Below, one piece after another: positions 23,966 through 35,564 of a DNA stretch of 64,000 nt. Positions within the stretch are counted from its first letter, which is position 1, and each line of letters starts with the position of its first letter. The position numbers were made by a program, and so were the translations under genes. This DNA comes from Owenia fusiformis. Taxonomy: Eukaryota > Annelida > Polychaeta > Sabellida > Oweniidae. The notes under the pieces are model-generated. The model saw only the letters and a program-made list of their open reading frames with translations. It searched no databases and was not told where the DNA came from. The stretch lies in the NCBI GenBank assembly GCA_903813345.2, contig CAIIXF020000002.1, positions 7,459,555 to 7,523,554 of the forward strand, read 5' to 3'.

Positions 23966-24140
23966 TAAGCTTGTATTCGTGAATGCAACTATCGGCTTAC
24001 GGATTAACCTACTGTTGTATATTGGCAACTCATTTATTTAAATATTCCATTCCATTCATATTCATATAAATGACTTGGTCATGAAATAGTAGGTTTATCC
24101 GGTAGCCAACAACCTAAAGTTGCATTCATACAAGTTAAAG
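23966..24140. repeat. Small foldback (MITE-like) element
   Basis: CTTGTATTCGTGAATGCAAC ... GGATTAACCTACT is matched in inverse by AGTAGGTTTATCCGG ... GTTGCATTCATACAAG. The spacer is about 70 bp and AT-rich. Confidence 0.75.
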
Positions 24141-25020
24141 GGTGACGCATATAGTTTAGCAAATCGAACGCTCGTTTCTGGTGTTGCTCACCGTTTAGTA
24201 TAAAAGGCCCGATCCCGGAATAATACTCAAGGGTTCACAGGCTCGAGGTCGTTGTGTCAACACCTCTAACTGTTATATAGCATAAGTATATTATAGATCG
24301 TCACACATTTATAAAAGGGTGATTTTTATTTTGACAAATCAATTCCACATTTATGGGTGAAGTTTCAGGATCTTCTATTTGTGTATAATAAGGAATAATT
24401 GGCATCTAAATTTCCCCATAACGTTATAGCACACAGCTTGGCATATGAAATATCCTACAAATGAAACAAAGCAAGACAAACCGGTTTTCTAATACAAGAA
24501 TTTATATTGGCTGTTGTACATGTATTATTTGAACGCAATCACTCTTTGGATAACGTTTTCAAAATCATTATAAACGTATTACTTTATCTCAAAGACAATT
24601 TCAATAAACTGGATTTTACAGAACTCCCCTTATTTCTTAAAAATGGACTGATCCAGTTGATTCGCCTGGAGCCGCCATATTGTTTTTATACGGGATACTA
24701 ATCGGAACCCTTTAAGCCTTTCATGCACAACGTGTACTCCTAATGGATTTGCGAGTAAATAGCGGCTCAGTTCAGCCGCATTATGTGTTTACAAATCATC
24801 AATATGTGTTTACAAATCATCAAATTAGGCAACTAAAAAAATACTCCTCAAAAATTTAGGTATGTATGCACAGGGACGCTGTGTAGTTCAGGAATGCGTT
24901 TTTGAAGTGCCCGCGACGCAAGAATATTGCATAATACTTGTACTGCGTTTTTGAAGTGTCCCCGGGGCAGGTAGGCCTATATTATATAATATCTAATGAG
25001 TCTTCCTTCTAGGTATTATG
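24141..25020. other. Non-coding DNA with a TATA-like box
   Basis: TATAAAAGGCCCG at about 24200 resembles a core promoter, but no gene follows within reach. A 20-bp direct duplication (TGTGTTTACAAATCATCAA) is at 24785-24822. A ~75-bp duplication sharing TGCGTTTTTGAAGTG is at 24895 and 24942. Confidence 0.35.
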
Positions 25021-25024
25021 AAAA

Positions 25025-25405
25025 AGATCAATGACCCCATGCGTTGCAAATTACATGCTCGCACGTTTTCAACAAAATCAGTTTATCAACCTCGCTGTGG
25101 AAACCTTTTCGGCTGCTCGCGTGGGTCAACCCCGTCTGCTCGTTGCTAGTGCACGGCAGAAGTTCCACTGCAATAAACCATGGTCGCTTTTAAAAGAATT
25201 ATGTGAGTGTAGATGCGCTTGGATAAGCTATTTATGTTGAAAATACATGACAATGTAATTTGCAATGTAAATTGTATTGAAAAAGAACAATGAGCCCATG
25301 CGTTGAAAATTATATGCTCACGCGTTTTCAACAAAAGCAGTTCATCCAAGCGGACTTAACCTGCTAATTACGCTGTGGCAACCTTGGCGGCTACTCGCGT
25401 GTGTC
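25025..25405 (+). repeat. Two direct copies of a ~110-bp repeat
   Basis: Copy 1 (about 25030-25130) and copy 2 (about 25288-25405) share CCCATGCGTTG, TATGCTC, ACGTTTTCAACAAAA / GCGTTTTCAACAAAA and CGGCTRCTCGCGTG. Copy 2 has a ~25-bp insertion. The frame 25031-25240 is not conserved between copies. Confidence 0.7.
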
Positions 25406-25884
25406 AACAAATTCTAAATAAAACTATTTCTGTAAAAAGTTGGTGAAGCAGTTGCCTCGCCTGCCTCATACCTTGCAACGCCCATGTTTATCCTACAACT
25501 TTCGCGGCCGCTCGAAATTCGTACAGGCTCAGGAAGTACGGAATGTTTGGAATTAGCACTATATTTTGGCACAACTTGGACACAAACATGGACGACATAG
25601 ACAAACAAAAATTGCAATCTAATTGTTTTGAAATATACTTTATTTACACTGTATTGACGGAACGTGTATACTAATCAACACCGGCGACATTGTTATCAAA
25701 GTATATAGAAGTTATTTAGTTGGGGGCAGGAATATGAATTGTATTCCGCGGGAAAATACGATATTGACCAAGGAGGCCAATAACATATTTTCTCAAGGAA
25801 AAAATTCTTATTCTTCAAGACCATCAATATCCTATTTTTATTCCATAATATTTCTGATACGGAATTTTGGCAGAAACGGGACCT

Positions 25885-26285
25885 CCACATCCAAGATGGC
25901 GGACGGTAATTGTCGAAATCATTTCGACATTTTTAGTTTTCATCGTATTAAACCACTTTATAGTTTATATTATGCTTTGGTATTTAAACCAAATCAGGCT
26001 CGTGTGACATGGGAACTCAGCAGTATGAAAATTTGTTGGTATATTGTGCGTGTGCGCCACAGTTCAACAATATCTTCCATCGCTTAAGAGAAAGTAAGTG
26101 GAAATGTATGATACGGTAACAGTCGTGTTAGTTATCAATAAATTCGATGTCATATGCGCCTGATATAATTCAAATATCAAAGCATTAGGCCTACATCAAC
26201 TATTAAGTAGTTTAATTCGATAAAAACTGAAAATTTTGGTGAAAATATTACGGCCGTTACCTTCGCTTGATACTGACCAGTGGTA
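25885..26285. repeat. Foldback member of the 17-kb dispersed family
   Basis: 25885-26005 (AAGATGGCGGACGG ... TTTTCATCGTATTAAACCAC) is an inverted copy, and 26145-26285 (CATATGCGCCTGATATAATT ... TTGATACTGACCAGTG) a direct copy, of the segment at 17090-17255. The second arm ends 20 bp downstream of the stop codon of the 639-aa gene. Confidence 0.7.
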
Positions 26286-26304
26286 CTTCTTAATCAGAGA
26301 TAAA

Positions 26305-28224
26305 TCATTGAATTTTAAAGCTCTTTGTCCAGCGTCTACCCCATTTATCATAGTATTTCACTGGTTCGATATTATGTATCCTTTCCGGCGCTGAACACGT
26401 CACAGGCAATCCTTGGGAATGCTTTAAGTTGTCCAATAGATTCATGGCATTTTGAAACTTGTTGCTCATCTGAACGACAGTGCTACTATCTTTATTTCTG
26501 TGTCTTTTCCGAGATTTAGTCGACTGACTTGGACTGGTGTGTATATTGGCCATGCTTGTTGTGAATATAGATTGATCTGTCGCACTCAGCGAATTATTCG
26601 AGTTTGAGGAAAAATGCATGAGTTTGGGAGAAAGGGATCGGTCGGTGTCAGATCCTAACGGATTTGCGATGGGAGTGGCGTCGGCTGTTTTATTTGGCGC
26701 TGGTTCAACATAAATCCCAGGTAGTTTAGGTGTGTTTGTTGCGCGCACTTCAACTAGAGCATCGCTCGTGGTATTGCTCTTCAGCTCTGGAGTCACAAAA
26801 GTTCTTAGTAGCGCATCATCGATAATAATGTCATTTTCACCAACGGGTGTTGCTTCTGTTTTATTGGTAGGAGCATTATCAACAGATTTTACTAAAGTTC
26901 TAGAAATCGGGCGTTGGTGCTTAGTTAAAACGTCCGGTTTTCCATTCTTCCCCGGGGCAATGTCGATCATGATCTGATTGACATTGGCTGGGGTTTTGGT
27001 TCTTTGTAGGAGGTTTTTATATTCTGGGTACGTGTTGCGTAAATTTGATAGGAGCACATCTTCGTAACCCTTTAGCATAGCGAATTGAGCCTCCGCAGAT
27101 AATGTGGCGCAGAATCGTGGGGACGCCGTTTCTTCATTGTCGTCCTCGTCGGAACTGTCACGATCCACCGTTGAATACCTACGAGATGTCCGCGATAGCC
27201 TCCTTTGCTGTTGTAGGAGCACACTATGTCGTCTGCTATGCACTTCCGGTGATAGATTGTAAGAAGGTCGTCTGCTAGAAACAGAAAGTCGTCTGCTCCC
27301 AGTATCAAAATGAGGCAATTGTAACCCAGTCATGTGACCAGTGACATATGATTTTGGAGAGAAATTAGAATTGTTCCCTGTACTAGCAATTGATCCATTA
27401 CGACTTGATGTGGAGTATCGTTTCTTAGAATAATCAAATGAGTCCTGTGCGAGCTGATGACAATCATTCTTTTTCGTTATGCTTAGTTTTCTGGGATCCT
27501 TTGCCTGCGGGCGCTTTCTATACGTATCAATAGGAACGAGGTCGGGAACTACACTGACTTCACTGATTTCACGCGTCAGTTTTTGGTTAGGTGTTTCAAG
27601 TGAACGCTTGTGATTTCCTGTATTAGAATCACTATGATCGTCTCCATCATGCTCATTATGATATTTATGACCGCCTTCATCGGGTGATATAGGTCCAATG
27701 ACATTCTCCATTTCTATCAAAGCAGCACCGTTTTCCGTACTGTCTCCAGTTGCAATGCTGTCGGTTATGCTTACATCAGTTTCGGTTTTTGGTAGATACT
27801 TTTTCACAATGGTTGTTTTGTCGACATCCTGTGCATCAACCACGTTGTTTGTTTGTTTTTCCTTTGGTAAATGTTCCATCTTGTATGTTTGTTTGTTCCT
27901 TGTTGCTTGAAACTGTTCATTTTGATTATCCCATAGTTTTTCAGGTTGCCTAACAGTAGCTAATTTACGCTCGCGTTCTTCTTGTGATATTCCTTCACTG
28001 GCGTTTCTAGACGAACTCACATCACTGTTGCCATAAGAAACTATAGTCGTTGTCTCATGGGTGCCTTCATCGCATTCTTCCTCGCTTTCTAATTCATTAA
28101 TATTTGATAAATAGCGTGAATCAAGCGACTTGAATATCAATTTTGATTGATCCTTCAACAATGGGCCCGAAAGCTTTCGTTGTGTTTTCAACGGGCGAGA
28201 TCTGTACGGACGTGAATAATTCAT
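26305..28224 (-). CDS. Uncharacterised disordered protein, 639 aa, single exon
   Basis: A single uninterrupted frame starts at the first ATG after an upstream in-frame TGA (GCAATGAATTATTC) and ends at TAA 26305. I do not recognise the family. Composition is low-complexity: acidic and Ser/Thr/Asn-rich in residues ~40-250, and a Ser/Arg-rich block around 290-370 with five RRxS motifs (RRLS, RRPS, RRHS, RRLS, RRYS), consensus sites for basophilic kinases such as PKA. A denser, possibly folded part follows near 375-420 (EAQFAMLKGYEDVLLSNLRN, YPEYKNLLQR). The last 20 residues are aromatic and basic (PVKYYDKWGRRWTKSFKIQ). No signal peptide or membrane segment is visible. The length of the open frame, far beyond chance in this AT-rich DNA, supports a real gene. 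Spliced 5' exons cannot be excluded. Confidence 0.8.
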   Translation of the reverse strand: MNYSRPYRSRPLKTQRKLSGPLLKDQSKLIFKSLDSRYLSNINELESEEECDEGTHETTTIVSYGNSDVSSSRNASEGISQEERERKLATVRQPEKLWDNQNEQFQATRNKQTYKMEHLPKEKQTNNVVDAQDVDKTTIVKKYLPKTETDVSITDSIATGDSTENGAALIEMENVIGPISPDEGGHKYHNEHDGDDHSDSNTGNHKRSLETPNQKLTREISEVSVVPDLVPIDTYRKRPQAKDPRKLSITKKNDCHQLAQDSFDYSKKRYSTSSRNGSIASTGNNSNFSPKSYVTGHMTGLQLPHFDTGSRRLSVSSRRPSYNLSPEVHSRRHSVLLQQQRRLSRTSRRYSTVDRDSSDEDDNEETASPRFCATLSAEAQFAMLKGYEDVLLSNLRNTYPEYKNLLQRTKTPANVNQIMIDIAPGKNGKPDVLTKHQRPISRTLVKSVDNAPTNKTEATPVGENDIIIDDALLRTFVTPELKSNTTSDALVEVRATNTPKLPGIYVEPAPNKTADATPIANPLGSDTDRSLSPKLMHFSSNSNNSLSATDQSIFTTSMANIHTSPSQSTKSRKRHRNKDSSTVVQMSNKFQNAMNLLDNLKHSQGLPVTCSAPERIHNIEPVKYYDKWGRRWTKSFKIQ

Positions 28225-29439
28225 TGCCAGAACCGGACGCAAAATGTTTCAGAATCTCACTTTATTCATGTACTCCTACTATTTTAGGTTTAGAGGAACA
28301 AATCGACTGCCGATTGCTTTACAAATCTGATCGTTGTTCGGCGTTTACAAATCCCTTGGTACTCAATCTAAACTCATTAACGATTCTCGTAAGCGATTTC
28401 TGCCAATATCCGTTCTTGATGAGTTTATTTTGACGATCGTTCTTCGGAGTAATTACATTTTGAATGATATCATCAGCGCTTAATCAACGTCTCTTTCAGA
28501 ATGTTTGCGCTATCTGACAATACCTGAAGCTATTTAATAGTTTCTTTGACGAAGTTCTATGAGGAGCGTCAATAGTTTGTCATTAAATAAGATAGGTATT
28601 TTCCCATAATCCTGATTAATCCAAGAATGCTTCCCTCTTCGTGAATACTACCGATACTGAAAGGCGTCATCGGTGTCCTCTTTTAGTGACTTTTCAGTCG
28701 ATGAAAACCATTTATAAGTCGTCACAATAAGAATGATTGATATACAATTTATCTATAACATTTAAAAATGTCGCTTGCGTGGATCTGGGATCATGACCAT
28801 AATTTCGGTCCAACATATATAAACTTCTATCCGGGTTCAAGTACGTCCATTTCTCTATCAGTATAAATAATCGAACGGGCTTGATTAAGGTTGTAAAATG
28901 TATTTGTTTTACTATGAATATCGCCATTAGGCACTTGACTTTTACCTAGGATTGTATCTAGTGGTTGATCCGAACGCTTTGATGAGGAACTAGCGATTAA
29001 GATACGGGTACTTGTAGAATTGTGTATATCTCTGTTATTTAGTTTCTCAACAAGTTGTACTGATAATAATGATATACAATATTCATAAAACCATTAAAAC
29101 AGATCCTTGTGGAATTCTATTGGGAATTGCAGCGTATTATGGTGGATGGAACAAGTAGATTTTTATTGGAAAAACGTAAAAACAGATAGTAACTTTACAT
29201 GTATAGCTACATGAATATTTAAAAGCCCTATAATTAATTGTCTGAAAACGGTATGTGAAGTCTTTTTCAAAATGAATAAACGAGGACATTCGAAATGGCA
29301 ACTGTCTGATTGTCTTCCTTTATTCAGTCCACGGTTAATAAGTGCATCATCTTTAAATTTTAATGAGGTTGTCGATTTCGCTCTTAGAACACCTGTAATT
29401 GAGATATTCAAACTCGGTATAGCGAGTATTATTTAATAA
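28225..29439. other. Intergenic DNA
   Basis: Upstream of the 639-aa gene and downstream of the zinc-finger locus. No repeat or gene is recognised. The promoter of the 639-aa gene must lie here, but no clear core element is visible. Confidence 0.4.
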
Positions 29440-30949
29440 GACACATCAATGCCATCATGTTGGTTAGGGTATTTCACCTTTACGTTTTTTGTGAATGTTT
29501 TAGTGCAGATTTTACAGTAGATGTCCTTAATGAGACGCATCAATACCATGTTGCTTTAGTTGTTTCACCTTTACGATTTGTATAAACGTTTTACCTTAGA
29601 TCTTACAGTAAATCAATGCCATGTTTTACAGTAGAAGTACTTAATTAGGCGAATCGATGCCATGTTTCTTAAGGTGTATCACCTTAACGTTTTGTGTAAA
29701 CGCTTTACTGTACATTGTACAGTAGAGGTCCTTAATGAGACGCATCAATGTCATGTTGCTTAAGTTGTTTCACCTTTACGTTCGTGTAAACGTTTTACCT
29801 CAGATTTTACAGTAAATCAATGCCATGTTTTACAGTAGAAGTACTTAATTAGGCGAATCGATGCCATGTTTCTTAAGATGTATCACCTTTACGTTTTGTG
29901 TAAACGCTTTACAGTACATTGTACAGTAGAGGTCCTTAATGAGACGCATCAATGTCGTGTTGCTTAAGTTGTTTCACCTTTACGTTCGTGTAAACGTTTT
30001 ACTTCAGATTTTACAGTAGATCAATGCCATGTTTTACAGTAGAAGTCCTTAATGAGACGCATCAATGACATGTTGCTTAAGTTGTTTCACCTTTACGTTC
30101 GTGTAAACGTTTTACCTCAGATTTTACAGTAGATCAATGCCATGTTTTACAGTAGAAGTCCTTAATGAGACGCATCAATGACATGTTGCTTAAGTTGTTT
30201 CACTTTTACGTTCGTGTAAACGTTTTACCTCAGATTTTACAATAGATCAATGCCATGTTTTACAGTAGAAGTCCTTAATGAGACGCATCAATGACATGTT
30301 GCTTAAGTTGTTTCACCTTTACGTTCGTGTAAACGTTTTACCTCAGATTTTACAGTAGATCAATGCCATGTTTTACAGTAGAAGTCCTTAATGAGACGCA
30401 TCAATGACATGTTGCTTAAGTTGTTTCACTTTTACGTTCGTGTAAACGTTTTACCTCAGATTTTACAATAGATCAATGCCATGTTTTACAGTAGAAGTCC
30501 TTAATGAGACGCATCAATGACATGTTGCTTAAGTTGTTTCACCTTTACGTTCGTGTAAACGTTTTACCTCAGATTTTACAGTAGATCAATGCCATGTTTT
30601 ACAGTAGAAGTCCTTAATGAGACGCATCAATGACATGTTGCTTAAGTTGTTTCACTTTTACGTTCGTGTAAACGTTTTACCTCAGATTTTACAATAGATC
30701 AATGCCATGTTTTACAGTAGAAGTCCTTAATGAGACGCATCAATGACATGTTGCTTAAGTTGTTTCACCTTTACGTTCGTGTAAACGTTTTACCTCAGAT
30801 TTTACAGTAGATCAATGCCATGTTTTACAGTAGAAGTCCTTAATGAGACAGACAAAATCGATGGCATGTTGCTTCAGGTCCCGCTTAAGGTGTTTCGCCT
30901 TTACGTTTTGTGTAAACGTTTTACTGTAAATTTTTTACAGTAGAGGTCC
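29440..30949 (-). repeat. Minisatellite derived from the last zinc finger of exon G
   Basis: From about 30050 the array is regular with a 113-bp period (CCTTAATGAGACGCATCAAT recurs at 30048, 30161, 30274 and onward). Two unit types alternate (CACCTTTACG...CAGTAGATC and CACTTTTACG...CAATAGATC), giving a 226-bp higher-order unit. Between 29440 and 30050 units are longer (~200 bp) and more diverged. Read on the minus strand, units contain degenerate copies of exon G's end: AAGGAC..CTACTGTAAAA, TAAAACGTTTACACGAACGT, AAGGTGAAACAACTTAAGCA and the CATTAAGGA around its stop codon. The frame is lost in most units. The array directly follows the exon G stop at 30950. Confidence 0.9.
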
Positions 30950-31398
30950 TTAATGAGACGAATCAATGCCATGTTGCTTAAGGTGTTTCACCTTTACGTT
31001 TTGTGTGAACGTTTTACTGCAGATTTTACAGAAGAGGTCCTTACTGAGGTGTAGATGTAGCCCTCTAGTGGACTGAAAAAGTTTGAAACAGAGATCGCAC
31101 TGGCATTGTTTCTCTCCTTTGTGTATTTTACCGTGACCTTTGACCTCCATTACATCATCCAAGCGTGTCTTGCATACGTCACAGAACCGATTGTGTTCAA
31201 CCATAGTGTGGTATTCTAGACATCTAGATGTGGGGTATTCAACATTACACTCCTTACAGGGGTATTTTGTCTGATCAACTTCCACATACTCTGAGGAATT
31301 CGAACCCAGTATGGAGGACTGTTGTTGGTTGAAGAAGGGGGATCCAGAAACCATATGTTGGGGGTCTTGAAACTGCCATTGTGAGAATTGTTCCGGCC
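30950..31398 (-). CDS. Alternative terminal exon G: four-finger C2H2 module
   Basis: The exon follows acceptor TATTTCCAG (AG at 31400-31399), enters in phase 1 like shared exon 2 leaves, and stops at TAA 30950-30952. It adds 149 residues after the junction; the full isoform would be 344 aa. A ~45-residue Q/S-rich linker (GPEQFSQWQFQDP...) precedes four finger units. These are YPCKECNVEYPTSRCLEYH-x4-H; FCDVCKTRLDDV...H-x3-H; CDLCFKLFQSTRGLHLH followed by LSKD, where the last zinc ligand position is Asp; and CKICSKTFTQNVKVKHLKQH. The role is presumably DNA or RNA binding by a nuclear factor. It is the most 3' of the seven terminal exons and is followed at once by a minisatellite copied from its own end. 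Confidence 0.85.
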
Positions 31399-33051
31399 CT
31401 GGAAATACATTCAATGTTAGTATTTAAGACCCGGTAATAAGGCTTAATATTTGTTTGTTTTCTGGAATTATTTCAAGTAAATACAACTGTTGACAAAACT
31501 GTTAATGATACCTTTGCCTCTATTATATATTAGACAATATATCGTACTCATGAATTTAATATAATAATTATCAGTATTCATTAAATGAAAACAATTTTTA
31601 CACCTTTTAGCATACATGTATGTATTTCACATGTAATAAAACACAGAAAGTTTATTTCTAAATTAATAGGTAAAATTGACTGCTAATTGAAGTTAGTAAT
31701 ATTGCCTGTACTTCTCTCTTAATAGTAGCAATATACATATGCATATCTAAACATATAAATCTTATAAATTAATGCCAAAGCATTATGTAAATTTGTTGTG
31801 CCTGGCCTGCCTACCTTAAGACACATCAGATCAATCAAAGTATTTGAACTTCGTCCACCTTAAAACGCATCAATCAAAGTGCTCAACATAACTTTAACTA
31901 TTTATTTCAGTTATAATACTTAATATGAATTCTTCTGAACAGCTTAAATAAACTCATCTTAAATTATTGTTCCTACTGTATGTATCCTTTTCCATATAAA
32001 CTGAAAAATAGATGGCATCATGGGTATTGGTAGGGCTAGGGTAGAGCTAGGATACATGTAAGTGTATTGTCAGAGTCACTTAATTTTTTGTTTTAAGAAG
32101 TAATTCCATTTGGATCAACTTAAAACACCACTGGAATATAACTATACCGTCTTTTTGACATATGGCTTGTGATTTGAGTGATTTCACCTTAAAATTGTGA
32201 TCCTTGTAATAGTAAATGAACTTTTAAAGGTTTTTCAGCATTGTGTCAATGGGGATTAAGCCCGACTTTTTTTAGACAACTAGAAAATCATTAGAATTTG
32301 AATAAAGGTGAATAATGGTCCAAATCAAAGTTGTTTTGGAAGAAAATTACACATAGAATTCAAATAGAAGAAAATGTTAGTCTTTCATGGTTAAAAATGC
32401 AGATCTCCTAAAATCTCATTAAAAACGAGACTTTAACAAGATTTCAAAGCTATATGGAAAAAGGACCATTCTAAGTCCAATGGTCTCATTTGTTACAATC
32501 CTCAATATACAATCAAAGGGGTAACCAGGCAACGAGCCGCTTAGTGGATAAAGTTCAAAAAAAAATTATCAGCATGAAAGAGCCGTGAAAGTGTCCTTGT
32601 ATTGTGATTATAAGGTTATACCTGTCAAGCCTGCTAGCATGTGTTTAATTTTGACTAACATAAAGATATTTTCAAAATGACACGATTACATAGGAAACTA
32701 GTGTTGTAACAAACTTGCCTTGTAAAATCCTCTTCGCTTCTGTCCATAACATAATTTATTGAAAAATACCATATTGGCCTTGATATCATAATAACAACTA
32801 CAGATACATACAAGACTCCATGATTTTTATTGTATAAAAGTTTCACTAATAGTTGGCCCTCTTCACCCTTACCATCCTCACTGATGGACCATAACTGGGG
32901 AGGGTAGGCCCTAAAGTGGGCCCTTTTGTTTCATTCTGGGCCTTCATTAGCAATTTTAACCATTTGAAAAGATGAACCACTTCCAAAAATTTGATCCTTG
33001 GCTATGTTCTAATTTTCACATTTATTAATGTTACATGTGAGTCTCCGTGAG
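31399..33051. other. Intronic/intergenic DNA between terminal exons F and G
   Basis: AT-rich, with no coding frame or large repeat recognised. It would serve as the 3' region of exon F transcripts and as intron for exon G transcripts. Confidence 0.5.
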
Positions 33052-33133
33052 TTTATGTGTGAGACTTCATATGTTTACATGCTAGACTTCATATGTTTAC
33101 ATGCTAGACTTCATATGTTTACATGTGAGACTT
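33052..33133 (-). repeat. 22-bp repeat derived from the end of exon F
   Basis: Four units of ACTTCATATGTTTACATG plus TGAG or CTAG lie in tandem, the first covering the stop codon of exon F. On the minus strand the unit reads CATATGAAGTCTCACATGTA, the last codons of exon F (MKSHM plus stop). Confidence 0.9.
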
Positions 33134-33576
33134 CATATGCTTTATTTTATAGTTATACGTAAATGTTTTAGCACAAATCTGGCACTGCAAATCCTTGCTT
33201 AGATGCAACATCAGCCCACTGTTAGTTTTGAAAAGTTTATAGCACTTGAAACATTGGTGCGGCTTGGCTCCTGTGTGATTCTTCCCATGTTCCATGACCT
33301 CGTCATTGCTGAGTGCATCAAGACGACAATTACATACATCGCAGAAACGATCGTGGATGACCTTTGTATGGTATTCCAAGCATCGCATACTAGGGAAGCT
33401 ATAGCCACAAGCTCCACATGGATAGTCATGCTGGACTTCTTTTGGCTCGGGGAGACCATCCAATGAGAAGTTAGTGTTGGTATCACGTGACTGGTTTGAG
33501 AATGAATCGTGTGGTAGGTGAAGTGAGCTTCTGGGGGTCCCAGGAGAGGAGTTGATCATATACGGGGTGTCCATTC
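33119..33576 (-). CDS. Alternative terminal exon F: four-finger C2H2 module
   Basis: Acceptor CCTTTCCAG (AG at 33578-33577), phase 1 entry, TAA stop at 33119. The full isoform would be 347 aa. The linker MDTPYMINSSPGTPRSSLHL ... DGLPEPKEVQHD is followed by the finger series YPCGACGYSFPSMRCLEYH-x4-H, FCDVCNCRLDAL...H-x3-H, CFKCYKLFKTNSGLMLH with Asp at the fourth ligand site (LSKD), and CQICAKTFTYNYKIKHMKSH. The linker phrase LPEP before finger 1 is shared with exon A (LSRLPEPVEDQ), making F and A closest relatives although they lie 13 kb apart. It is followed by a 22-bp repeat copied from its last codons. Confidence 0.85.
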
Positions 33577-33944
33577 CTGGAAAGGAGATGGATGAAATAT
33601 TAAAGGGAGGCTGTGAGTTAAAAGAAGAAGCAGATCTATAAGGGGTGCCAAAATTACAAGCAAGATGATCATTTGACCTACAAACCTATTCCTTACAATC
33701 TCAAATACAATATCTCATAAAATATCTGTGATAAGTTATAAATTGGTGAATTTATTAAGGCATTAACATACAAAATGCCACCTGCCATTTGTTACAGGTG
33801 CTAACCACCAATACCAACCACTGAATGCTGAACACCAACGACCGTCCACAAAAAAAATTGGAGACTACTATATAACAAAATGTCGTCACTTGTGGTGGTT
33901 AGTAATGACATAAAAATGGTAACTAGATTAGTAGAAAAATAATA

Positions 33945-34922
33945 CAGGGTGGTCAAAAAAAACGGCAACCCTAGTTTTTCCTAATATCTTTGTCATTTTA
34001 AGGAATAACTCCCTGATATTTTACACATTTGTACATCATTCAATTTCCTACCATCCTACCATATTTCATGACCATCGGACTGATAGTCACAATATATCTG
34101 CATTTTAAGCAACATACCCCAGATGGCCACTTTCGGGCTGTCTGAGCTGGTCTGTTATCCAAATGAACTCCATTTTCAACTTGATACACTGGTGAACTGT
34201 AACAATTATGTATTCTTGGGGAGCCAAGCACTTTATGAAGAAGTGGAGAGGCACTTTCACACAGACAGATGCACAGTTTAGTGTGTTCTCAGAAGATTGG
34301 GTCCTTTACCTTTGATGATGCTAACAGATATGCAATAACTGTCAACATCAAAGTCAAAGTCCATGATTCCCATGGAGTTCTTGGGGACTTTAGGTGAACC
34401 CAGGGTGGTTGAAAGGCAGCAACAGTGGTTCCAACAAGACAGAACCATACCCCATACACCAAATGATGCACAATATTGGCTTTGGGACCACTTCAATGAC
34501 CACATTATCAGCAGTACAACAGACAATGAATGGGCACCCCATAGTCCAGATATGGCCCCATTTAATCTTTACCAGTGGGGATACCCAAAAGATAGAGTGT
34601 AGGGTTATAACACCAGAAACACATTTGACCTCAAAATAAAGATCACATGTGTCATTCAGGCCATACTTGCTGAGGGATGCAGTTATGTCACTGACAGGTT
34701 TGGAAAACATGTGCAGGTTTGCCTACAGCACGATATTGGAGAACTGGGGCATCTTGTTTAAAGTGCTGTAACATTGCGATTGTCTGTCCAATTTTCATGA
34801 AATAACACAGTCTAGTATGAAATTGAATGATGTACATGTGTGCCAAACATCAGGGCAAAATTTCCAAAAATGACAAAGATATGAGGAAAAATTAGGGTTG
34901 CCGTTTTTTTTTTACCACCCTG
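33945..34922 (+). mobile_element. Decayed mariner-type transposon, ~980 bp
   Basis: The ends CAGGGTGGTCAAAAAAAACG (33945) and their inverse (ending CCACCCTG at 34922) are flanked by TA on both sides. The inverted similarity extends about 130 bp (CTAATATCTTTGTCATTTT; CATTCAATTTC against GAAATTGAATGATG). The interior keeps a transposase remnant on the plus strand. It sits between exons F and E of the zinc-finger locus, opposite to their transcription. Confidence 0.85.
34363..34700 (+). pseudogene. Mariner-family transposase C-terminal remnant
   Basis: The plus-strand frame reads LGTLGEPRVVERQQQWFQQD, then IPHTPNDAQYWLWDHF and WAPHSPDMAPFNLYQWGYPK before a stop. This is the second part of a mariner-like DDE catalytic domain (QQD-x-x-x-PHT, then SPD-x-x-P-x-x-x-x-x-WGYLK). 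After the stop at 34600 a related reading continues in another frame (PETHLTSKIKITCVIQAILA). The N-terminal DNA-binding half is missing. The protein cannot be functional. Confidence 0.8.
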
Positions 34923-35564
34923 TACATTATGGTAAAAATCTTTAGTTCTGCTGGTATGTACTTTGTTTTTTAGAAAAAACATGACAATGGATGGATTATG
35001 AGCAAAAAGTATTCTTAATAAAATAGAAACAAGTTTTGATAAGCTTGCTACCTAGATCTGTATCTTCCTGAAAATTAAATATGGAAAAGTCCTTGGGACT
35101 AGGATCCTTGGATAATGCCAATCTAATACAATTAAATTTCATCTGACTGTTCACTGATTTCTGCTTCAAAATATATTCTGAACACATTAGAATGACTCAA
35201 CAGACAATAGATGAAGCTAATACCAATATATATTTTCTTAACAATAGATAACACCAATGTTAATCTAAAATACTATAAGTACCACCAATGTTTGTGAAAA
35301 ATACAGAAGTGCAGTGGTGTACACAAATATATCACTTTAGGGTACAGTTAGAACTAATGTCCTATACCTCACCATGATACTGTTTCATATGCTTTTAACT
35401 AATGTCCTTTAGGGTACAGTTAGAACTAATGTCCTACTCCCCACCATGATACGGTTTCATATGCTTTAAACTAATATCCTTAAGGGTACAGTTAGAACTA
35501 ATGTCCTATACAACACCATGATACTGTTTCATATGCTCTGGACTACTGGAGCATATAGCTGGAC

